In this document: positions 14,069 through 19,264 of the stretch, one piece after another
Position numbering within the stretch: position 1 is the stretch's first letter
How the letters are laid out: every line of letters starts with the position of its first letter
Origin: DATGEO01 sp035310015
Lineage (GTDB): Bacteria; Chloroflexota; Dormibacteria; Dormibacterales; Dormibacteraceae
Reading direction: 5' to 3'
Assembly (NCBI GenBank): GCA_035310015.1
Contig: DATGEO010000125.1
Span: 1-19,264, forward strand
Length of the DNA stretch: 19,264 nucleotides
Made by a program: the position numbers and the translations under genes
The notes under the pieces: generated by a model
Told to the model about the DNA's origin: nothing
Seen by the model: the letters and a program-made list of their open reading frames with translations, nothing else
Database searches by the model: none

Positions 14069-15732
14069 GTCTCGGCCACCTCGGACAACGGGACCTCCGC
14101 CTTCTCGCCGTAGTAGCGGTCGTACAGCTCGGCCACGCGCGCAAGAGTGTCGATCTCGTCCACCGGCTTGTCGTCGCGGATGCGCACGATTCTCGGAAAC
14201 CGGAGCGCGTAGCCGCTCAGGTGGCGGCCCGAGTGCTGGATCGAGTCGAACGCGACCTCCAGCACGACCACCGGCCTGACCAGGCGCGCGTAGCCGCGAT
14301 CCTCGATCGTCAGCGCGAGGAATTGCTTGGTCATCTCGGCGATCTCGGCGTCGGTGAGCCCGGTGTAGGCCTTGCCCACGTTCACCAGGCGGCCCGCGGC
14401 CTCGTCCCGGACGGCAAACGTGTAATCGGACAGCACGCCGCGCCGCTTGCCGTGACCCCACTCGACCGCGGTCACGACGACGTCGAGCGTCGCGAGCGGG
14501 CGCTTGAGCTTCAGCCACGCCAGCCCGCGCCGGCCCGGCGTGTATGGGCTCTGCGGGTCTTTCAGCATCAAGCCCTCGTTCCCGCGCTCGCGCGTCTCGG
14601 TGAAGATGCGGTCGAGGTCGTCAGGCTTCGCGGCCGCCTCCACGCGCGCCAGCAGAAAGGGGTGGCGCACCTCGAGCGACTCGAGCAGCCGGCGCCGCTC
14701 CTCGAGCGGCTCGTCCAGCAGGGGACGGCCGTCGAGCCACAGCAGGTCGAAGATCACCAGCGCGACCGGCACCTCGCGGCGCAACCCTGCGTCGACGACC
14801 TTCCGGCCAAGCCGCCGCTGGAGCTCGAAGAAGCGCAGCACGCGGCCGTCGCGGTGGGCCAGCACCTCGCCGTCGAAGAGGACGTCGTGGCCGAGCGCCG
14901 GCGCGTTCTCCACCAGCTCCGGAAACGCGGCCGTGGTCTCCTTGAGGTCGCGCGAGAAGAGCTCGACGCGATCGCCCGCGCGGTGGAGCTGGCAGCGCAC
15001 CCCGTCGTACTTCTCCTCGCTCCACACCTGGCCGGCGCCCATGCGGTCGAATGCCTCCTGCGGTGTTTCGACAGGGCTCGCAAGCATGAATCGCACGGGC
15101 TGGAACAGCGTGATGGTCGTGGTTTCGAGCTCGCGGCGCTTGCACCGCACCGCCGTCTCCCCGATGTCGCCGGTGATGAGGTGCACGCGCTTGACCTGCG
15201 TGATCGGCAGCTCGAAGGCCTCGGCGATGGCCGCCTCGACCAGGCCCTCGCTCAGACCGATGCGCATCTCGCCGGAGATGATCTTCACGACGAACCTCGC
15301 GGCCTGGGCGTCGATCCTGCGCAGGAGCGCATCGAGCGGCGCCGCTTTCGCCGCGCCTTTCGCGCCGCGCATCGCTTCGAGGCTCGCGGCGACCTCCTCG
15401 AGCGATGCGTCCTCGCCCGCCGTCCGGCCCCCGAGCGCCTCGCCGGCCCAGTCACCGAGGTCGGAATGCTTGCGAAAGATGCGGTTCAATTCGTCCTCGC
15501 TGCGACCGGAGATGCCGGTGATCGTTTTGCTCAGCGCGCGCCAGCCGAGGCCGAGCGAGCGGCGCTGCGAGGGGCCGAACGCGCGACCGGTCATGAAGAC
15601 GGCCGCGCGGCGCAGGTCTTCGTCGTCGAGCGTGCGGAAGTAGCCACCGAGGGTGCGCGTCTTTTCCAGCGTCGCGGTGGTTGCGCCCACCGCGCCGCCG
15701 ACTCGCGCGAATTCGATCATGCCCGCGGTCAC
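14065..15732 (-). CDS. ATP-dependent DNA ligase (archaeal/LigB-type)
   Basis: A 555-residue ATP-dependent DNA ligase that seals nicks via an enzyme-AMP intermediate. Residues 1-200 form the helical DNA-binding domain (IISGEMRIGLSEGLVEAAIA, 151-170). The adenylation domain has the nucleotidyl motif EKYDG (240-244, Lys241), motif III FDGEV (286-290), motif IV EGLMLK (386-391) and motif V WLKLK (406-410). The OB domain ends with ALRFPRIVRIRDDKPVDEI. The layout is that of archaeal Lig and mycobacterial LigB, not of LigD. The start is GTG at 15732, 8 nt after a TACGAT -10-like box on the minus strand; the ATG four codons later is an alternative. It heads the operon with the MBL and GT87 genes. A second, NAD-dependent ligase presumably exists elsewhere for replication. 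Confidence 0.94.
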   Translation of the reverse strand: MTAGMIEFARVGGAVGATTATLEKTRTLGGYFRTLDDEDLRRAAVFMTGRAFGPSQRRSLGLGWRALSKTITGISGRSEDELNRIFRKHSDLGDWAGEALGGRTAGEDASLEEVAASLEAMRGAKGAAKAAPLDALLRRIDAQAARFVVKIISGEMRIGLSEGLVEAAIAEAFELPITQVKRVHLITGDIGETAVRCKRRELETTTITLFQPVRFMLASPVETPQEAFDRMGAGQVWSEEKYDGVRCQLHRAGDRVELFSRDLKETTAAFPELVENAPALGHDVLFDGEVLAHRDGRVLRFFELQRRLGRKVVDAGLRREVPVALVIFDLLWLDGRPLLDEPLEERRRLLESLEVRHPFLLARVEAAAKPDDLDRIFTETRERGNEGLMLKDPQSPYTPGRRGLAWLKLKRPLATLDVVVTAVEWGHGKRRGVLSDYTFAVRDEAAGRLVNVGKAYTGLTDAEIAEMTKQFLALTIEDRGYARLVRPVVVLEVAFDSIQHSGRHLSGYALRFPRIVRIRDDKPVDEIDTLARVAELYDRYYGEKAEVPLSEVAET

Positions 15733-15739
15733 AGTCGCC

Positions 15740-15748
15740 TATCGTAGG
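15740..15748. promoter_or_regulatory. Compact bidirectional leaderless promoter, second copy of TATCGTAGG
   Basis: The 22-nt gap between the ligase GTG (15732, minus) and the small protein ATG (15755, plus) contains TATCGTAGG. TATCGT ends 9 nt before the plus start and TACGAT ends 8 nt before the minus start. These distances are exactly those at 1760-1768. No ribosome binding site is evident for either gene. Both hexamers fit TANNNT. Confidence 0.6.
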
Positions 15749-15754
15749 GATGCG

Positions 15755-15967
15755 ATGCGCCGGTGCCCGTACCTGGAAGAGCTGGTCAAGGACCAGGGCC
15801 TGCTGCTGCGCGTTTATCGCTTCGACTGCCACGTCGACCACCGGTCCAAGCGCAAGTACGCCTTGGGCGATTCACCTCCGATCTGCGTGCGCAACTTCGA
15901 GGATTGCCCGTTGTACCGATCGGAGAAGCAACGCGAGGACCACATAATCACCCGCTACACCGATTGA
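15755..15967 (+). CDS. Small four-cysteine protein, unknown
   Basis: A 70-residue charged protein with cysteines at 4, 25, 44 and 51 (CPYLEEL near the start; RFDCHVDHR; PPICVRNFEDCPLY). The C-x6-C pair plus two further cysteines and neighbouring histidines could bind zinc or an Fe-S cluster, or be structural; I recognise no family. The ATG at 15755 was chosen because it is 9 nt downstream of the TATCGT box and directly precedes the first cysteine; the frame upstream is antisense to the ligase. It is followed after 10 nt by the zinc-ribbon protein, so the two likely form an operon divergent from the ligase operon. Confidence 0.6.
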   Translation: MRRCPYLEELVKDQGLLLRVYRFDCHVDHRSKRKYALGDSPPICVRNFEDCPLYRSEKQREDHIITRYTD

Positions 15968-15977
15968 GCTGGACCAC

Positions 15978-16337
15978 TTGAGCTGCCCGGTCTGTTCCGC
16001 CCCCTCGTTTCCGCTCGACGGAGCGTGCGTGTTCTGCCACGCCCCGCTCGTCGACGAGCGCGCGTCCGAAGACGAGCTCCTCGAGTACCTCGTCGAGCAC
16101 ATCCCCGACGCGCACGTGAAGCGCGGGCACCTCAGCCGCGGGCCGATCACCGACGCGGCGTTCGAGGTCGGCGGGCGCACGTTCCGCGCGCGCTGGAGGA
16201 AGGAGGAGCTGGAGCTGGAGCCGCCGGTCGAGCTGACGGCGTGGCTCGACCTGCTGCTCACGCGCCTGAGCGACACCGCGATGCACGACGCGGGCCTGCG
16301 CCGATCCGTCCTGCGGTCGGGCTGGGCGCTGCGCTGA
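15978..16337 (+). CDS. Small zinc-ribbon protein, 119 aa
   Basis: A 119-residue protein with an N-terminal zinc ribbon: CPVC (3-6) and CVFC (17-20), giving C-x2-C-x10-C-x2-C. It is followed by an acidic helix (DERASEDELLEYLVEHIP) and a compact alpha/beta domain (FEVGGRTFRARWRKEELELE). The start is TTG at 15978 with only a weak gagctgga upstream; no ATG or GTG exists before the ribbon in this frame. Translation probably follows from the gene 10 nt upstream. The C-terminal domain is not recognised. The ribbon suggests protein or nucleic-acid binding, but that is inference. Confidence 0.6.
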   Translation: MSCPVCSAPSFPLDGACVFCHAPLVDERASEDELLEYLVEHIPDAHVKRGHLSRGPITDAAFEVGGRTFRARWRKEELELEPPVELTAWLDLLLTRLSDTAMHDAGLRRSVLRSGWALR

Positions 16338-16350
16338 GCAAGACCTCACC

Positions 16351-16379
16351 CTGATCCTCCCCCGCTCGCGGGAGAGGGA
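16351..16379. terminator. Hairpin between convergent genes (REP-like GCGGGAGAGG motif)
   Basis: ATCCTCCCCCGC (16354-16365) pairs with GCGGGAGAGGGAT (16368-16380) with a 2-nt centre and a few mismatches. The 45-nt convergent space holds little else. The CTCCCGC/GCGGGAGAG core is a widespread dispersed bacterial palindrome, so this may be a REP-like repeat serving as a bidirectional terminator. There is no U tract. Confidence 0.45.
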
Positions 16380-16382
16380 TGG

Positions 16383-17357
16383 CTAAAGCGCCAGCTGCAG
16401 CTGCTCCGTGGCTTCCAGCGCGGAGGCCCGGATCCCCTTCCGGCGCAGGTGGCGGGCGAAGTCCGCCGTGTACCCGTGCACCGTGTACACCTGGTCGGCG
16501 CCGGACTTCGCGACGACCTCGAGCAGCTCGTCGAAGTCGCAGTGGTCGGAGAGGTCGAAGGTGGCGTCGGCGCCGAACATGCGCGCGAACTCCGTGTCCT
16601 TGGCCCAGCCCGACACCAGCGCGGTGCGGTAGCGGCTCAGGCGCCGCACCTCGTCTTTGCCCGCTGGCGGCGCGATGACCACGCGGCCGTGGGCGTCGCC
16701 GCTGGCCGCCTCGAGCTCGATCCAGTCAGGCAATGACCTGCCGGCGGCGGCGTAGGCCCGCGCGCACGGCACGCATCGCTTCTCCAGCGCGAAGGTGAAG
16801 CCGTACTGCGCGAGCGCGAGCATGACCTCCTCGGTCTTGCCCAGCGCGTGGCACAGCAGCACCGGCGTTACCCTGCTCGCGAGCGCGAAGCGGCACCAGC
16901 GAGCGATCGCCTCCACCGTCTCATCCGGGTCGCCGAACCGGAAGTGAGGCCGGCCGTAGGTGCTCTCGACGATCAGGACGTCGGCGCGCGGAATCTCGGT
17001 CAGGACCCGCGTTCCCGGCACGCGCAGCTTCAGGTCGCCGGTGTACAGGAGCCGGATGCCGTCGTGCTCGAGCAGCAGCTGCGCCGAGCCGAGCATGTGG
17101 CCGGCGGGGAGGAGCGTCACCGTCGCGGAGTCGCGGCGCATCGCCTCGCCGTAGCCGAGCATCCGCCAGCCGCGCGGTCGCCGCCCCTCGGGAATCAGCG
17201 CGAGCGTCTGCGGTGTGAGCAGCGCTTCGCGGTGTCGCCGCGCGTGGTCGGTGTGGGCGTGCGAGATGAACGCGAAGTTGCGGACGACGAGAGGGTCGAG
17301 GAACAGACGATGGCCCGGCAGCGACACGCCGTGGTCCCAGACGACGTGCCGGGTCAC
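16383..17357 (-). CDS. MBL-fold exonuclease-like protein (YSH1/ligase-associated type)
   Basis: A 324-residue protein of the MBL superfamily, close to the mRNA 3'-end processing/ligase-associated exonuclease group (COG1236-like). The catalytic motif HAHTDH is at 33-38. Others are AGHMLGSAQ (85-93), TGD (106-108), VESTYG (130-135), LCHALGKTEE (168-177), SGWAKDT, SDHCDFDEL and YTVHG near the C-terminus. These are the conserved nuclease and beta-CASP-type motifs of that group, which cleaves DNA or RNA ends. The GTG at 17357 overlaps the TGA of the epimerase (GTGA), so it is the last gene of the regulator-epimerase-nuclease operon. An ATP-dependent ligase lies in the neighbouring operon, but the helicase and phosphoesterase of classic ligase-associated loci are not in the window. 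Confidence 0.85.
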   Translation of the reverse strand: MTRHVVWDHGVSLPGHRLFLDPLVVRNFAFISHAHTDHARRHREALLTPQTLALIPEGRRPRGWRMLGYGEAMRRDSATVTLLPAGHMLGSAQLLLEHDGIRLLYTGDLKLRVPGTRVLTEIPRADVLIVESTYGRPHFRFGDPDETVEAIARWCRFALASRVTPVLLCHALGKTEEVMLALAQYGFTFALEKRCVPCARAYAAAGRSLPDWIELEAASGDAHGRVVIAPPAGKDEVRRLSRYRTALVSGWAKDTEFARMFGADATFDLSDHCDFDELLEVVAKSGADQVYTVHGYTADFARHLRRKGIRASALEATEQLQLAL

Positions 17358-18052
17358 TGCGGCTCGAGGCGCCTCAGGTCGGCGGAGGTGAAGAGACCTG
17401 GCGGAAGAGCGATGTCGAGCTCCGCGAAGGCTTCGACCGGCACGCCGACGTCGGCGAGCCATACGTCACCCGCGAGCCGCGGACCGTCGCCGATGAGCAG
17501 CCCTTGCTTGGGCAGCGAGAACGTGACGGTGGCGTGGGCGTGAACACATGGAGCGTAGGCGAAGCCGGAGTCGGCGTCGAGGCCGGACGGCACGTCGACG
17601 GCGACCACTCGCTTCCCCGAGTTGTTGATGGCGACGATCCAGTCCGCGAAACGTCCCGCGGGCGGACGGTTCAGGCCGGTGCCGAGCATCGCGTCGACCA
17701 CGATCTCGGCGCCGTCGAGGGCCGGCGCGGCGCCGATGTGCACGCCGTTGCGGTGCAGCGCCTCCAGCTCGAGGCGGGCCTCGGTGCCGAGCCGCGCGGG
17801 GTCGATGCAGCTGACGCTCGCGAGCCGGCCCCAGCGGTGCAGGTGCCGAGCCGCCGCGAGGCCGTCGCCGCCGTTGTTGCCCACGCCGCACAGCACGGCC
17901 GTCGGGGCGTCGCACAGGCGGGCCACGTGCCAGCCGGCAGCCTCCATCAGCCAGTCGATGGCCACGCCGAACCGCTCGGACGCGAGCCGGTCGAGCTCTT
18001 TGACCTGAGCGCTGGTCAGCGCAGGCAGGTCAGGAAGGCCGCTGGACGACAA
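17354..18052 (-). CDS. nnrE: NAD(P)H-hydrate epimerase, stand-alone YjeF N-domain
   Basis: A 232-residue YjeF_N-type protein that interconverts the R and S forms of hydrated NAD(P)H, a metabolite-repair step. Motifs are GVGNNGGDGLAAARHL (56-71), VVDAMLGTGL (118-127) with the conserved Asp120, and VDVPSGLDADSG (152-163). In many bacteria this domain is fused to the ADP/ATP-dependent dehydratase; here the second domain is absent and no separate dehydratase gene is in the window. The start is TTG at 18052, which overlaps the regulator gene by 23 nt; no other in-frame start precedes the family's N-terminal helix (LTSAQVKELDRLA). Translation is probably coupled to the regulator gene. Assignment is firm, start less so. 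Confidence 0.9.
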   Translation of the reverse strand: MSSSGLPDLPALTSAQVKELDRLASERFGVAIDWLMEAAGWHVARLCDAPTAVLCGVGNNGGDGLAAARHLHRWGRLASVSCIDPARLGTEARLELEALHRNGVHIGAAPALDGAEIVVDAMLGTGLNRPPAGRFADWIVAINNSGKRVVAVDVPSGLDADSGFAYAPCVHAHATVTFSLPKQGLLIGDGPRLAGDVWLADVGVPVEAFAELDIALPPGLFTSADLRRLEPQ

Positions 18053-18662
18053 AGGAGCAGTACGGGTCGCGGCGGTGGATGGAGTCGGACTGCGAGACCG
18101 GCGCGTCGAGCAGCCGCGACATCAGCTGCGGCGTGATGGTGCAGACCTGCGGGAACTTCAGCGCAGTGTTGCGAAACGGGCAGTTGTGGATCGTGACCTT
18201 GATTCCTTCCTCGGTCGGCGTCTGCTCGGCCAGGGTGCCGGCGCGGCCGATCCAGGCCACGACGTGGCGTAGCTTCTCGTCGAAATCGAGGCCTTCGAGG
18301 TCGGGTTCGACGGCGCGGGCGTGCCGGGCGGCGACCCGGGCGAAGATCTCGTCCAGCGCCTCCGGGCCGCCCATCTCCTGGACCTCGGTGAGGACCATCG
18401 TCGCCAGCTGGCCGTAGCGCTTCGGGAAGACGGAGTCGGCCCGCTCGGTGAGCGAGAAGAGCAGTGAGGGGCGGCCGCGGGGCTGGCGCTCCGGCTGGCT
18501 CTTCACGAAACCGTCGCGCTCCAGGTTGGTCAGGTGCTGGCGCACCGCGTTGGGGGTCACGCCGAGGTCGGTCGCGATGGACTCGGCGCTGGCCGCGCCC
18601 TTGCGGCGGAGGAGCTCGAGGACCTCCATGCGGGTAGAACGGCCGGCGATCATCTGGGGCAC
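18030..18662 (-). CDS. sufR: SufR-like iron-sulfur winged-helix transcriptional regulator
   Basis: A 210-residue regulator. Residues about 12-55 form a winged helix-turn-helix (AASAESIATDLGVTPNAVRQ then HLTNLERDGFV), followed by the basic wing RQPRGRPSLLFSLTERAD. The C-terminal half has Cys161 (HNCPF), Cys174 (PQVC) and Cys202 (DPYCSF). The spacing C-x12-C-x27-C equals that of Cys164, Cys177 and Cys205, recalled as [4Fe-4S] ligands of cyanobacterial SufR, which represses the suf operon when its cluster is bound. This supports an Fe-S or redox sensor. The start is GTG 18662; an ATG three codons later is possible. It leads an operon with the epimerase and nuclease genes and diverges from a small gene with a strong promoter. 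No suf genes are inside the window; they may lie beyond the right edge. Confidence 0.75.
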   Translation of the reverse strand: MPQMIAGRSTRMEVLELLRRKGAASAESIATDLGVTPNAVRQHLTNLERDGFVKSQPERQPRGRPSLLFSLTERADSVFPKRYGQLATMVLTEVQEMGGPEALDEIFARVAARHARAVEPDLEGLDFDEKLRHVVAWIGRAGTLAEQTPTEEGIKVTIHNCPFRNTALKFPQVCTITPQLMSRLLDAPVSQSDSIHRRDPYCSFVVQRPS

Positions 18663-18665
18663 ATC

Positions 18666-18681
18666 CGGTCGGTGGCGACCG
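18666..18681. promoter_or_regulatory. Inverted repeat upstream of sufR-like gene, candidate operator
   Basis: CGGTCG-GTGG-CGACCG is a perfect 6-bp inverted repeat ending 4 nt before the regulator's GTG. It could be an autoregulatory operator or a 5' mRNA hairpin. It does not match the AACC-N5-GGTT boxes at the right end. Confidence 0.35.
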
Positions 18682-18716
18682 AGCTTACCACAATCCCGAT
18701 TTATTACAGGGCATCC

Positions 18717-18744
18717 TTGACAAATTCCCGGAGTGGCCTAAAAT
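18717..18744 (+). promoter_or_regulatory. Strong sigma-70-type promoter
   Basis: A perfect TTGACA (18717-18722) is separated by 16 nt from TAAAAT (18739-18744), one mismatch from TATAAT. This is the only full consensus-like promoter seen in the window. The expected start near 18751 leaves a short leader containing agagagg before the small gene at 18772. Confidence 0.75.
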
Positions 18745-18771
18745 CTTTGGCTGGGTAGAGAGGTAATGACC

Positions 18772-19080
18772 ATGATCAAGCAGGCAAGCCGCGCCATCGA
18801 GCACATGACCGCCCGGGAGCGGCGCATTCAGCGCGCCAAATACGCCCGCCGGAACAAGATGCACTACATCGACAAGCTCCTCAACGAGCTCGAGATGTTG
18901 AACCTGGCCGACCAGCGGCAGATGCCGCCCGTGCTGTCCGTCGCGATCAACAAGGTCATCGAGGAGTCGCCCGAGGTCACCGTCCTGGCCCAGGCCAAGC
19001 CCGCTTCCGTGATGGAGGCGATGGATGCCCTGTACGAGATCCAGGATAGCCTCATGTACAACCAGATCGAGGACGAGTAG
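18772..19080 (+). CDS. Small basic/helical protein of unknown function
   Basis: A 102-residue protein from the ATG at 18772. An in-frame ATG at 18766 gives two more residues, but the agagagg site (18757-18763) would be only 2 nt from it and is 8 nt from the second ATG. The N-terminal third is very basic and helical (MTARERRIQRAKYARRNK), the rest is acidic and helical (IDKLLNELEMLNL; SVMEAMDALYEIQDSL). There are no cysteines, membrane segments or recognised domain. The basic/acidic split suggests a nucleic-acid- or protein-binding helical protein, but no function is assigned. It diverges from the SufR-like gene and has the strongest promoter in the window, so high expression is expected. Confidence 0.7.
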   Translation: MIKQASRAIEHMTARERRIQRAKYARRNKMHYIDKLLNELEMLNLADQRQMPPVLSVAINKVIEESPEVTVLAQAKPASVMEAMDALYEIQDSLMYNQIEDE

Positions 19081-19100
19081 CTAGCTCTCGGAGCTTTTAA

Positions 19101-19126
19101 GGCCGGTTTCGAATACGAGTCCGGCC
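19101..19126 (+). terminator. Hairpin after the small gene, possible terminator
   Basis: GGCCGG (19101-19106) pairs with CCGGCC (19121-19126); TTCG and CGAG-type pairs extend the stem inside after one mismatch. Only a weak gggtttt follows, about 7 nt later, so intrinsic termination is uncertain. It begins 20 nt after the stop codon. Confidence 0.4.
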
Positions 19127-19162
19127 GCATTCTGGGTTTTGGTGCGCCCGAACGGCATCTGC

Positions 19163-19250
19163 AACCAGATCGGTTTGTGAACTCGGCCGACCAGCGCACA
19201 TGTAGTAACCAGATGGGTTTGTGATGGCCCTTTTGACAACCAGAGCGGTT
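19163..19250. promoter_or_regulatory. Three AACC-N5-GGTT palindromic boxes, candidate operator array
   Basis: AACCAGATCGGTT (19163-19175), AACCAGATGGGTT (19207-19219) and AACCAGAGCGGTT (19238-19250) are 13-bp inverted repeats sharing AACCAGA and GGTT. The first two are also followed by TGTGA. Start-to-start spacings are 44 and 31 nt, roughly four and three helical turns. TTGACA (19233-19238) touches the third box, but no matching -10 is visible before the window ends. The final bases gtggagg look like a ribosome binding site for a plus-strand gene starting just beyond the edge. The boxes most likely bind a regulator of that gene. Confidence 0.6.
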
Positions 19251-19264
19251 AGTTGAAGTGGAGG

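Noticed and set aside
14221..15747. 508-codon plus-strand frame opposite the DNA ligase
   Set aside because: The ligase motifs on the other strand are complete; the plus frame is low-complexity Arg/Leu/His/Ala antisense sequence with no start signal.
19101..19130. Sequence resembling a tRNA T-arm (ggtttcgaatacgag)
   Set aside because: No acceptor, D or anticodon arm can be built around it; it is better explained as a simple hairpin after the small gene.
19233..19238. TTGACA considered as the -35 box of a full promoter
   Set aside because: No acceptable -10 hexamer exists 15-19 nt downstream within the window, so only the operator boxes are reported.
19163..19250. Three similar units considered as a short CRISPR array
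   Set aside because: Units are only 13 bp palindromes with unequal spacing (44 and 31 nt) and no cas genes; operator boxes fit better.

Overview
The window is a strongly GC-rich, gene-dense piece of bacterial chromosome. Several traits suggest a soil lineage near the Chloroflexota/Dormibacterota, with an actinobacterium as the alternative: high GC in third codon positions, many GTG/TTG starts, few Shine-Dalgarno sites, an archaeal-type ATP-dependent DNA ligase, a MoaD-MoaE fusion and a SufR-like regulator. This placement is inference. No rRNA, tRNA, CRISPR array, insertion sequence or phage gene is visible.

Layout. 1-1752 (minus) holds an acyl-CoA carboxylase carboxyltransferase subunit followed by a 5'-truncated GNAT acetyltransferase piece. 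1775-7115 (plus) holds a GT87-like membrane protein, a UPF0173 metallo-hydrolase, a dispersed palindromic element, an amidase and a large VWA protein. 7152-9750 (plus) holds ATP-type PEP carboxykinase (pckA), a SLOG-fold protein and the MoaD-MoaE fusion, followed by a second copy of the palindromic element. 9846-11395 (minus) holds a small membrane protein, an O-methyltransferase, the decayed end of a class V aminotransferase and an unrecognised protein. clpP (plus, 11432-12064) faces a minus-strand operon of ATP-dependent DNA ligase, MBL-fold hydrolase and a second GT87-like protein (15732 to 12153). The short convergent space carries a long imperfect inverted repeat that also encodes the tail of the GT87 protein. 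Two small cysteine-containing proteins (15755-16337, plus) diverge from the ligase. A second minus operon (18662 to 16383) encodes a SufR-like Fe-S regulator, a stand-alone NAD(P)H-hydrate epimerase and an mRNA 3'-end/DNA exonuclease-type MBL protein. Divergent from it, a strong sigma-70-type promoter drives a 102-residue protein of unknown function. The right end carries three AACC-N5-GGTT boxes in front of a gene that must start just outside the window.

How it fits together. Housekeeping carbon metabolism (carboxylase, pckA), molybdopterin synthesis, proteolysis and DNA end-joining/processing sit side by side. The ligase and the exonuclease-type MBL protein resemble members of known ligase-associated repair loci, but here they are in separate operons. 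The most striking non-coding signal is regulatory. Two divergent gene pairs 14 kb apart (1752/1775 and 15732/15755) share an identical nine-base core, TATCGTAGG, with identical 22-nt start-to-start gaps. The core reads as a TANNNT -10 box on both strands, 8 and 9 nt from the start codons, as expected for back-to-back leaderless promoters. Similar -10-like boxes 6-8 nt before other starts suggest that leaderless transcription is common in this genome.
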